A stretch of DNA of 31,904 bases from Pleurotus djamor (taxonomy: Eukaryota; Basidiomycota; Agaricomycetes; Agaricales; Pleurotaceae), in assembly GCA_029747585.1 (NCBI GenBank), contig JAPEVF010000527.1, positions 1 to 31,904 of the forward strand, in the 5' to 3' direction. A program made the translations under genes and the position numbers. The notes beneath the pieces are model-generated. The model was not told the DNA's origin. It was given only the letters and a program-made list of their open reading frames with translations, and ran no database searches. Positions 20,763-31,086 of this stretch are shown in pieces; the stretch's first letter is position 1, and the number at the start of each line of letters is the position of its first letter.

Positions 20763-22486
20763 ATGGTGCGTTGTCATCAACTTCTTCAATTATCGGTGTG
20801 CGTAGGCTTAATTTGTGTCTTGCTTTATAGCCTCAGCTTCTCGGATTTGGACTCTCGACTCAACGAGCCATTGATGAAGAAATAGCCAAACATGAGGCTG
20901 CCATCGTTCAGCTTCGCCGTCGCCGAAATACGCTTAGCGTCATGGGCCAGCTCCCAGACGATATACTAAGCTACATCTTTGTGGTATACAAAGAACAGCG
21001 CATCTTCAAAGCCAATCCGGAGAGGTATTTGAACATTTTTGGCGTTTGCAGCCAGTGGCAACGGGTCATCTACAATACTCCCCGGCTCTGGGCTATTTTC
21101 GCTCCCTCTTACCACTTTGGTTGCTTACAACTTTCTAAAATGGTGCAAATGTCGATGCAGGCGCCATTGCGTGTTTGTTTCCCCATCAATGACTTGGTAG
21201 GCGTGGATAACGGCCTCACATGTGTGGAAGATGAAGATTATGTTCTGGACCTTTTGAAAAGACTCCTTCCCCATGGACCGCGGATCGAAGAGTTATATCT
21301 GACGCACCGGATTTACCACCGCGATTTTCTGGACTCATTCTTTGAGATGCTTGACGAAATCAACGTAGCATCGCTACGGATCCTGAGGCTTGAGAGTGTG
21401 TTTACCAAGGCGCGCCTCGAAGATGTTCCTTGTCTTTCCAGCACACTGCTCTCTTCGAAGGCCATATCATCCATCCAGACGCTTGACCTGATTGACGTCC
21501 TGATCCCGACAGACATACCCTCTCTCCCCTCCCTTGTGAACCTGTTTGTCCATTGCTCTGCTCTTGGCGGTCTTTCCTTGAGTTGGCTCATCGAATTCAC
21601 CGCGCATACTCCCAATATCGAGTCCATTTGGCTCGGTGATAAGATCACCGACGTCATGGAACCAGCTTGGAATATTTTTGAGGCTGCACCAAGTGCCACC
21701 GATGATACGGCAACTCTACCAAAACTGCGGCGCGTCATCCTTGAATCAGACGAGTCGATGATCGCTTTCGAACGTCGCATCGAGAAGGGATCGCGGCAGT
21801 CCTCGGGATCATTCTCAGGTCGTCTCACGATCAAGAAACCTGGAATTACGACGCATGATGCGGTTTTAGGTGTCAAATCGTTGTGCACCCTTCTTTCATC
21901 CACTTTCCAGTGGAGTCTGGCGAAGCAAGTGACCATGATTGTCCGTCACGATCACTACCGGCTCAGCGTATCGCAAAGTACCCGCGTCGCTGAAGGTTTG
22001 ATTCTAGAGCTACGTCTTCCCTTTGCTTTAAGGATGCGCGAATACATCGACATCTGCTCGTCAATCTTACCCAAGACTCAGATCACCGAACTTACGATTG
22101 ACGACCCTGGCGATGTCAAGGCCACTTCGCTGTTATCGTGGTCGCGCATATGCCAAATATTCGAAAGACTCAAAATACTCAATATCATCAATGGGAAGCC
22201 GAACTTCGCGCCTGTTATCCTTGGCAAATCTCTCAAATCTGGGCCTTCAAATACGCTGCATAATGCAGCTCTAGAGGTTTTGTCAATTACGGGTGTTAAT
22301 TGGTTGATCGCCTCGGATGGAGAGAGGTATGTGACTGAGCTACGAAACATACTTCAGAAACGACAGCAGATGAATGGTTCCCTGCATGCCTTGCGCATTA
22401 GTCAGTCTACAGTGACAAGAAGACAGATTGATCTGCTCAGTATGTCAGTTCAGGTGGAGCTTGATGTTAGCAGTACGGTCACCTGA
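20763..22486 (+). CDS. F-box-like protein, intact paralog
   Basis: Exon 1 is the ATG alone (20763-20765), followed by a 65-bp intron (GTGCGT...TTTATAG) and exon 2, 20831-22486; 1659 nt, 552 residues. The first 40 residues form a short coiled coil (AIDEEIAKHEAAIVQLRRRR). The F-box-like motif follows: GQLPDDILSYIF, then VCSQWQRVIYNTPRLWAIF. The rest contains LRR-like beta-strand lines (RIEELYLTHRI, LRILRLESV, SIQTLDLIDV, LKILNIING). A shorter start at the Met at 20942 would still include the F-box. The ATG-only exon is supported by the same structure in the paralog at 12501-14216, where ATG is also directly followed by GTAAGC. The gene faces the HET gene tail to tail, about 207 bp apart. Role in substrate recognition is inferred from family. 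Confidence 0.78.
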
Positions 22487-22693
22487 GTGCTGGTTTCGAT
22501 ATTTAGAGGTATCCACCGTCTATGTTTCAAATGCGAAGTTGGCGTATCCGTCCCCCTTGTTTTGAGGACAGGCCACAGTTCTATCAAGTTTACACCTTAA
22601 AGTTTTGAACTGTTAAGGTACATAGGCAGACAGGTGCAAAAGAGAAGTAGAAGCGAAAATAGAGCTCAATCAGTCACGCCTTCATCGTAAATC

Positions 22694-24833
22694 TTATAAG
22701 ACGACTGATAGCCCAGCAAGTAACGACCAATCCAAGCGGCCTTCGCAGGAGTTAGGTAAGAAGCGACAATCTGAGGAACGATGGAGGCTTACCTATGACG
22801 ATGTTGGCGAGCCAACCTAAACCCAAGGGGATCTCTGCGACGACAACATCAGCAGCGTCCATAAACGCCAGAAGCTGGAAAATGCTCGGCTGCTTGTTTT
22901 GTTGCCTCATCGAGTCCATATAAGCAAGCGGTTTGCAAACGATGGAGCGCACGATCTGCTCCCTCCCCATAAGCGATGTGAAGTGTGACCCCTAGGAGGC
23001 CAGCTAGACAGTATGCGATGTCTTCGGGGACAGTGGTTGAACGCTGGCGCATGTACGTGAAGATTTGGCGAGCCCGATTTGGGGAAGGGTTGTAGGCGCA
23101 GAGGTCTTCAAGCGAGATTTCTACAGTGAAACTTAATGGAAGATGAGATGGGCAAGAGAACGACTTACTCACCAGTACAGCTAGCAACCCACACCATTGC
23201 TGGTGACCGTAGAATGTCATGCAAACCATCAGAAGAATGATGACTTGTCTCCGCAAATGATCCAACATTTCCACCATGCTTGAAGGTGTAGTAGTCCATG
23301 CGTTCCTGGTCGAGGCTCCTAATAAAATCAAAGTCGCGTACAGGATATAAGATGGAATGTTTTGCTTCAAACGCCCGCCTCCACTCTGTGTTGAAGAAGG
23401 AAATCCGCCTAGAAGCAAGGAGTTCTTGGAGGGTCCATCCGCGAGAAGTCCATGGGTCCCGTGGATCTTCATTGGTGTACTTGGAGAGGTAAACAATACA
23501 CACATACGCGGTCTTGTACCACGTATACATGGATCGAATGGACTCATCCAACTCAGCACTGCTTGATCGATCAATGCATGCTGTGTCCAGCCACACATAC
23601 CGGCAGTCGTACTTTCTTGCCTGATTCAAGAACCCTTTGATCTTCTGATCATTGCGGTAGTCGCGCGGATCCTGTACGTCGCAAACATCCTGATATTTCA
23701 CCTCGTTCGATCCCCATCTATGGGAGAGAATGGCATAGCGGGTCAGATCATTAACCATCCCCTGGATGCGTGACTGTACAACGATGTTGTTTGGAATGGC
23801 CGAGAATTCTTGTAGGAGTTGATCCTGGACTCTTGTAGAAAGCTGATCGCGAGTAACAAATGGATCTGAGTAAGATTCAATGTCAAGAAGCCGGAGTGGT
23901 AGTGCCGATAACCGGAAATGTATGATGGTTTGGATAAACGATTTGACAGCCTCAATATCCTGGATTTAACTTCTGTCAGCGCAGTGAAAGGCTGCGGAAA
24001 GGCTGGTTGCAACCTGAAGAATGTCATCTGCATACTTGATAGAGTAAAGTTTCATTGCAAGTCGGTTTGATGGACAAGAAAATTCCATACCGTGGGGAAT
24101 GCCATTGACGGCGGGGATGATTGCCGGTCTGGAATGTCTGGCGGGAGTGGTGGGGATCTCGATGTCGAGGATGGGGATCGCCGTGGGACTGGTGAAGGTG
24201 GGTATGGTCGGGGGGATATGGACGGTGAGGGNTGGGAAAGGTTGGTAGTCGAGCTTGATAGAAGCCATGTTCAGTGAAAGTAGGTTTAATTGAGACGAGG
24301 ATCCATACCGTGGGCGATGCCACTGAAGGTGTACCCGATGATGGCTGGTGTTGCGAGAACCGCGACTGAAAGAGTCTGACATCAGAGTCTTCAACGCTGG
24401 CTGGGGATGAGCCGCGTGTGGATTGGTACGGCTCAACTTCCGAAGATCGCGATTGAGAACGCCCGGTACGGTCATCAGAGTCTTCATCGCTGGCAGTGTC
24501 GGCCAAATTAATACCATAATCCTCCGCAGTGGGCTCATCACCAGTAGAAAGGTTATAGTCGGTGATGATTACATCATTGTCGCTGACTTTATCACCGTTG
24601 TGTTTGCCATTGCTATCGTCCCTCGTGTGCTCCACAGGGACGGTACCAGCATCGTGGTCGCCAACTTTATCTGCATCATTCTCTTTGTCCACAGTGGCCC
24701 CAGTGTTGCTGACTTCCTCCATGGGGTGATTAGCAACAAGGGCACTGCCGTCCTCGGCAACACTAGTGTCATGGTCGCCGACTTTACTCATGTCGTGTTC
24801 TGCCTTCCGAATGATATCGTCGTTGACGGGCAT
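22694..24833 (-). CDS. HET-domain (heterokaryon incompatibility) protein with long disordered N-terminus
   Basis: Exons: 24833-24309, 24253-24091, 24034-24014 (21 nt), 23959-23173, 23120-22793 and 22740-22694. Dropping the N at 24232 and one A/T near 22898 keeps all phases (622 residues). HET motifs: YAILSHRWG, YVWLDTACIDRSSSAELDESI, RGWTLQELLA and later PEDIAYCLAGLLGV...YGEG, at about residues 312-530. The first 230 residues are acidic, Ser/Pro-rich and probably disordered. HET domains trigger cell death on recognition of non-self hyphae. The last exon is uncertain: an alternative frame ends GYQSSYKIYDEGVTD with its stop at 22670. Without the correction near 22898 the protein stops at 22849, just after the RLQ that ends typical HET domains. 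A hydrophobic stretch DVVVAEIPLGLGWLANIVIG follows and may be a membrane segment. Confidence 0.72.
24025..24354 (-). repeat. duplicated exon-intron-exon boundary inside the HET gene
   Basis: Two diverged copies, about 218 bp apart, each running from coding sequence ending TGGCAT..CCCACG, through the donor GTATGGA and an intron of 55-56 bp with a shared AAACC.ACTT.CA.TGAA block, to the acceptor CTATCAAG. Copy 1 covers about 24354-24245 and copy 2 about 24135-24025. Both introns are phase 0. Confidence 0.65.
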
Positions 24834-25565
24834 GGGTAAGCAAGTGTTGGCGGATGAATTGATGGCTGGGAATTTAAAAGTTAAACGTTGAGTAGTGAGG
24901 GGCAAGAAGGACTTCTGGAGTCTCAAGTCTAAACCCTTCTTGACTGATAACCTCTCAGACAACGGACCTATATGGCTGGATCCGAAGTCTGATTAGAATC
25001 CAACCGAAATCCAATGAGCGCGAGGGGGCTTCAAGGGGAATGATCAGACCATTTTGATTGGATTGGGTGGTCGTACACGTATAATTTTGGGGTACTAAAT
25101 GACGAGATATCCCCCCGACCACCCGAAGTCGCCTCGTGTAGATCGCGCGTGGAAAAAGTCTGGAACAGCCTGTCAAGGAATCAATGTTGTAGATGCACAT
25201 TGACGCTGAAGTCTCAGGGAGGAGTAATATGGCTGGGACAAGGACAATCGACTGCCGAAGCAAGGTGGAGGATTATCGATTACTGCTGATTGGGATCGGT
25301 GCGAAAGGCCGTTAGACTCGTGATCAGTTCTTGGTGCGAGAATCAAACACTATGAGAAGAGCCCAGAAGAGCCCAGAAAAGTTTTAGACCGCAACGTGAA
25401 CTTTTCTGGCGGGTGAAACGCTGGGACCCGATGTGGGAGAAGTATACCACAGCTCGATTTGCGCAGTCTTCGAAGGTGAAAGCTCAAGAGCATACAAGAG
25501 CAACGCAAGTGTAGATTTCAACGTCAGATAATGGAATATACGGGGCCTATTTAACGTTCAAAACG
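24834..25565. other. upstream region of the HET gene, no gene seen
   Basis: An open frame extends from the HET start toward 24962 but lacks an ATG, so it is treated as 5' UTR. A 102-codon minus-strand frame at 24955-25263 shows no recognisable domain. 25340-25400 contains a short 'gagcccagaa' direct repeat. Confidence 0.4.
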
Positions 25566-27622
25566 GTGATGATGCTGCAGGAGCGTTGGGAAAGTGATGC
25601 TTCCTTCCAAGTTCGTGGTCGTCGACGGAAAAGGGCCGTCGGCGCTAAACGGACCTCAAATCAACTTCCCTCTTCATCTGTCTTACTTTTCATCCTTTTT
25701 CATCCCGAACCGACAATTGTCCCCGCCACCGCAGCGTTTCCTGGAAATGTACGAGCTCGAGGAAGTGAAGGAATCGCACCCTCTTTCATAGGCATCCACC
25801 CCGCAATTTTTATGTAATGCTACCTGTCCCCGGATGTTCGCCAGACCTTGACTAACCGCCTCCTTCTCTGCCAACCACCCTCCACTTGTTCCCAGTCGAT
25901 TGGAGTCTATTTATCTAGTAAGGGATCCCTTTGAACTCGTGGTCGAAGAGACATAGGCCTCTCCCTCGAGAGGGGCTCATTTGGGTGTTGGATTTACTCG
26001 TTATCTCAGTGCGGTTTTTTCCTGGTTGTGCTTTCAATCTTACAACTCTCTCTTGCAGAAGTACTCTACCACCGTCAGGGATGTCGATGCTCGTGTTCTC
26101 CGCCGAAACCCTCGACTGGGACTGGAATATTGGGAGGCTCGCACAGCCATCCCAGTTCACGTACCAATCCCGATCTCCCCTCGACCAATCTGACGTCGCA
26201 GCGCCGCTTGCATCATCGACAGTTGCGGGCTTTACTCCTAGAGTCGACGGAGTACCTGAAGACTACCGCATCTTGTTCGCGCAGTCGTCGTCTACGACTG
26301 ATGCTGTCGCGTTCACCAGGAATCTCACGTTTTCCCGTTGGGTTGGATGGGATTTTCGGTTGGAGCTACTGCTCTGTCGCTCAGCGGCTCGCAGTGGGAG
26401 ATTGGGCTGTCTTATGAATGGGAGGAATCGATGACGAAGCTAGTACTCAGATATCTATGATCAATATATCCCGACCCACACATCAAGAAACCCTCCATCG
26501 CTATCTCGTGTGCTCGGTTGTCGTCACAACCCGCTTCGTTGACAATCTCACATCGTGATCTCGATTGCAAGCGACGTGGTGGGATATCTCTATTCGATGC
26601 TCTAGTCCTCACGATGAGCGACAGATGACCCTCCTTCGCAGCCGGTGTCTATTGCGCGACGAAGCCGGTTCCGTCATCCTCTCCTCCCTTTCCTTGCCAC
26701 TCACACGCCCACATCCTTCCAAAACCTACGGCCCTTTCGTCAACGTCCAAGTAACTCTACTCTCCAGCAACGACTTCCCGCCCACATTGCTCATTCAAAG
26801 TATCTCCTCCCATATCCGTCCTGATCAAACTTTCCTTTTCCCCGACATCCGCTACCAAGTCATTTATCGACGCGGAACTCGGCGATCCCGTCTTTCCTCC
26901 CCCAGGTTGATTGGTGGAAGGAAGAACGTCAAGGAACAATACTTGGAGGAGGGGCTGACATCTACTTACTCTATGGTCGAGACCATCCACCAGCGTAGGC
27001 TAGCCGTGCATCGAAGTTTCAAACAGCAACGCGGCTGTGAAAGTCGAAGAGCTCAGCTCGCTCATGAGGAGCTAATGAGTAGGGGTCGAATTGCCAATTG
27101 GACATGGGTAAGGAGGATGGGGCGGAATGGCGGTTTGGTTGGCTGACATGGATGTTGGTCTTTGGGTGCTCGGACTCGAATTTCCACATCTTTCGTGTTT
27201 GGTATCGGCGTACGATTAGTACATATAGCACATCCCTACCCGGTCCATATGTACCCAGACTATTTCCCCAGTTTACATTTACCGCGACCCTACTCCCAGG
27301 ACAATTGTGCTCTACTACTCTAGGTCATCGTATCGTACCTGTGTTCGTAAGACGTGACATGATGGCTAGTGGTAGTACGAACTTGCTTACAATGTCCGTT
27401 ACAAATCTTTACATGAAGGGAAGTATAAGACCAACGCTGTACGATAAATTGTCCGATAACAAAAGCCAAACGCAAGACAGCAGCGTTGAGATCTTGAGAG
27501 AAGGTCCGGAAGAGGATCATTCACCTCATCCAAGAACCTATCCAGCCACGAATGCAAGTGAGGGAAGACGCAAGAGACAATCCATGAAAGATACGCAGTC
27601 CATCGGCAGCATCATGCTATAA
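25566..27622. other. coding-like but unassigned region
   Basis: Several overlapping plus-strand frames are open for 65-175 codons (25594-25791, 25931-26434, 26626-27146, 27104-27622). The plus strand is pyrimidine-rich with acceptor-like sites, for example a TTGCAG near 26059. No frame pair joins by a clear phase-compatible intron, and no domain is recognised. It may be a decayed gene or an unknown one with several introns. Confidence 0.3.
26626..27146 (+). CDS. unrecognised ORF, weak
   Basis: An ATG-initiated frame of 173 codons. The first 90 residues are hydrophobic-polar mixed (FVNVQVTLLSSNDFP, PDIRYQVIYRR) and the remainder is Arg-rich. No known family, signal peptide or repeat is seen. 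It stands out only by length in a region with about 50 percent GC, and could be one exon of a larger gene or chance. Confidence 0.18.
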
Positions 27623-29355
27623 GATAGAGGGTTGGCATATGCGCCCAGCTCGAGCGGCGGCTTGGGGAAGGCTGCTCGTTGGTGGGCGGTAGGAGGATGT
27701 GGTATAGAGTACGGGAAGCGATTCGCGACGCCTCGGCTGTAGGAAGGCGGAGTCGTCTGAGCAAGATCGAGTGGTGAGGAAGAGAGACATCGTTTCCTCG
27801 TGCTTGCTCTCTACGGCTATCACTATCAGCATCCCATCCCTGACCACCAGCGAGTATCCTTGAATACGTGAGTTGTAAAAGCGCAGGGATCGAATGACGG
27901 TATGGCCACAGTTAGGATGGCCGATGAAATTTTGAAATTCGAGGGAATATCGCTTCGTCCTCAACGTTTGTAGTGGGGGCAATAGGGTATGCCGCGACGA
28001 TGATGGGTGAATGAGACTGGAGTCGACCTTCTTGCAGCTAGCCACGGGCCTCACGCTGCGAATACAAGGCCGAGCTTGGGACGAACGGAAGGCGATGGAA
28101 GGCCCCGCAGCAGTCCGTCAAAATGAAGAGAAAGTACTGCAAGCATGGACGCATAGAGGTGTGGGGAGGATTGCGCGTCGGTATCCTGGGATTGTGATTG
28201 CACCGTTGGAGGGAACCCGTGGGTCATTGGATGAGGAAGACTTGGTTGGCTTTGACATTGGATGGTAGGTGAGGGAAAAGGTTGGAGGTGTTGGTGGGGG
28301 ATAGGTCGTTGGCGACGGACGGATGGGTAACGACAGGCCCTGACAATCCCGAGTCACTCCCTCCAGCATCACGGCCAGTTCCACTACGGCAACAGCGTTC
28401 CCACATCAGCCAACTCCTGAAAGCCTCGAAGCTAGTGACCACCCATCGTGAAATTGCGAGCGGATTTCCGCTTCGAAGATCCTGTGCGTATCTCGCGGCC
28501 ACTGGAAGGTAGTATTTGGTGAGTTAGCTTGATGAGTCAACGTTGGCGATAGAGCTGGAAGATGGAAGGTTTGAACGGTCACGGGCTGGGAGTGGGACGG
28601 GCTTGATGCGGTAGCTGGGGAAGCTCGTGTATGCGGTACCTAGTTTATAGACGATTGGACAGCAAAGGAGTACCCATTTACGTGACCAAGACTGTGTACG
28701 AAGGTCGAGGGCAAGCTCGAGATACCGCGCGAAGGACCATTACTAGAGAATTACGGGGTCAATCTAGCTAGCATTGAGATGGGGTACGGGAAAGTCCTCG
28801 GTCGTGAATGGAGGACCGGGAAGCCCCAGAATGCGGGTTTTTGAACTCACGAGCATCGAAACTCCTTCATATCTAGAGTACTCGGTCGTGAATGGAGGGT
28901 CGAGAATCTTCAGAATGCGGAGTTTTGAATGCGGCTGAGATCGAGGGAAGGGAGGTGGTCAAGCAGACAAAATGAAATCCAGGACATACCTGGTTCCTAG
29001 CACTACCTCAAGGCCTCAAGGTTTCACCCTCCGTAAGACGCACATCTCCTCGGAAAACGTCAAAACCAGTGAGTGGGTTGGGTTTTGCCGCCGAGGTCAT
29101 GCGTGATTGACGAACGCAATATTAGAGGGAGAGTCGGCACCGTAGTAGAGTCGATGTTCCGGGCGCGAGATATCGGTGAATGACGTCCTTGTGCGGGGAA
29201 AGGCGTTGGTCAGGACGGAGAAGCGTTCAGGTGCAGCAAAACGAACTAACCGGACTTCTCCGGGTCCCTGTTTCGTCTAGGGGCTAACCCTGGACTGGAC
29301 AATTTCTCCTTGGACACTGCTTCCACCGGAGCCCTAACACCTTCATCTGACAGGA
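27623..29355. other. no supported gene
   Basis: Frames on both strands are short or lack ATG starts. The best is 28011-28268 (+, 85 codons, with NEEKVLQAWTHRGVGRIARRYPG), which has no recognised family and could be a lone exon. An imperfect tandem repeat lies at 28797-28929. The last 300 bp should hold the promoter of the gene starting at 29356. Confidence 0.4.
28797..28929. repeat. two imperfect direct repeats, 49 bp each, 84-bp period
   Basis: Copy 1 is 28797-28845 and copy 2 is 28881-28929. Both begin CTCGGTCGTGAATGGAGG, contain CAGAATGCGG and end TTTTGAA. They differ at roughly nine positions and have no indels. Confidence 0.8.
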
Positions 29356-30614
29356 ATGAAAGGTACTTGGAAGTAGTTCCAGCATCTTCGAAGCAAACTG
29401 ACTCAAATCTAATTCACGCCGCAGTTACGACTCCCTTGCCCGTCGAACTCGTAGTCAAGATTATCGAACAATACGCATCGTCCTACAGAAACACTCTGAT
29501 CCCTCTTCTCATCGTCTCGCGCACCTTCTATGAGATACTCATCCCAGCGATCTACGAATCCATTCAAATCGATGACGATGCCCAACACTACCGCGCACAT
29601 CAATCGGAAGCCCAGTTCTCTACATACATACCGTGCGATCGAGTCCATCGACTTCATTCCTCTGTGGAAAAAAACCGACTCCTCGCTTCATACATCAAAT
29701 CGCTCGTCCAAATAACCCTCGATGCCGATCCAATAAATCATCTCTATCACATCCTGCCCCATCTGCTCAACCTCAAACGACTCCACCTCGAATCCGGCCT
29801 GGATCGAGATATCCAATCCATCCCATCGTCCGTCCAACTAACCCACTTCTCCTGCTCCGACACGCAGTGGTATACCCCATCAACGTTTCAGTCGTTCCTA
29901 CACTCGCAACGATCCTCGCTACGCTTCCTCTGCATCAAATCAGGACGGTTACAGGAAATGGACGACTTACTCCCGCCGTCCTTGGAGAAACTGTCCACGT
30001 TCAAGACTGCCTTCCCAGATTCATGGGACAAAATCGCGAAAATCGCCCCGATCAAACATCTTTCTGCGCGTGCCTTTGAACTTCCCTGGGTCCGAGGTCC
30101 TCAATGCGTGTTCTCAAACTTGGTTTCTCTCAGATTATCGCAGGTGTACGAAAGGGATGTTATCGATCAGTTGGGTCCGTACCTCTGCTCACTTCGATGG
30201 TTACATCTTTCGTGTCTTGAAGACGTCAATGGCATCAATGAACAGGTAAGTACTCTATGTGCATTGAAAATCAATGCTTTTGGTCATACTAAAATCTGCT
30301 AGTTTGACGTCGAAAATTTCATGAACATATCCTCCCCGTTCATGACATACATTCACTTCATTCGAAATACATTCGGCTCTGAGCCGGCCTACAACCCAGA
30401 AGAACTGCGACCCTTATTCGACAGATATCACTCGCTCGTCGCCGTTGATATTTGCTATCAACTCGAGCGCTATATGACCGACACACCAACTACAAGGTAC
30501 TCTCGGAGAGGTGGTGGCATTACTTGCAAGGCAGTGGTTGTTTCTCCTCCAAGCACGTTTGAGGTATGGTGTCAGCTGTTGAGGGAGGAGCTCGACCTTG
30601 ACAGCTGCGAGTAG
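29356..30614 (+). CDS. F-box-like protein, right-edge family, copy 1
   Basis: Three exons: 29356-29362 (ATG AAA G only), 29425-30245 and 30303-30614; 1140 nt, 379 residues, all phases consistent. An upstream in-frame stretch has no ATG, and the tiny first exon gives a normal start leading into TTPLPVELVVKIIEQY, an F-box-like LP-x-E-L-V-x-x-I motif, followed by IPLLIVSRTFYEILIPAIYESI. Later lines are LRR-like (LLNLKRLHLESG, SSLRFLCIKSG, NLVSLRLSQV, SLRWLHLSCLE). The C-terminal block has FEVWCQLLREELD. The intron GTAAGT...TGCTAG at 30246-30302 is matched in position in the paralog at 31087-31904. Family role: possible substrate adaptor; the target is unknown. Confidence 0.7.
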
Positions 30615-31086
30615 TTGATATACGGGCATGGAATGGCCGTGGATGTTTCACAAGGAAACCAGACGAGCAACACCGCTAAAATTTCCGTCGTACTGGTCGT
30701 TGAGGATCGGGTAGATGGTACCTGGCATGGCGTACGCTACGTACTGTAGAAACGATGTCAAGAGACGTCACATAAATGCAGAAGACTGAAGTCAAACAAG
30801 TATGTAATCATCGTAAAAAATCGAGTGGAGAAACGAGAGCTTCGAGTGTTCGTACAGGTGGGAGGAGAGTTCTGAACAATCATGTATAGGCAAGCTTGAA
30901 GAGAAACCTATGATGTGTGGTAGAGTAGAATACGAGAAGCCCTTCGGCGCAATCATGAGACGAACATGATATCATCGCCATAAAACTCCTGCCGTAGATA
31001 CACCACCGCTAGACAACACTTCATTCGTGTATCACAAAAGTCCAATTCTTCTTCCAACGGTTCCCACCACAACTCAAAGGTCTTAT
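30615..31086. other. tail-to-tail intergenic region with out-of-frame remnant of the right-edge paralog
   Basis: On the minus strand, 31086 down to about 30953 still encodes a block like FELWWEPLEEELDF, matching FEVWCQLLREELD of the copy at 29356-30614, but in a different frame from the annotated end at 31087. The remaining 30615-30952 shows nothing. Confidence 0.5.

Noticed and set aside
24423..24839. Plus-strand 138-codon hydrophobic frame with repeated VVADF motifs
   Set aside because: It is antisense to the acidic repeat exon of the HET gene; the repeats are the shadow of the KVGDHD motif.
27617..28054. Minus-strand 145-codon frame
   Set aside because: It opens with GTG, has no early ATG, no splice partner and no recognised domain.
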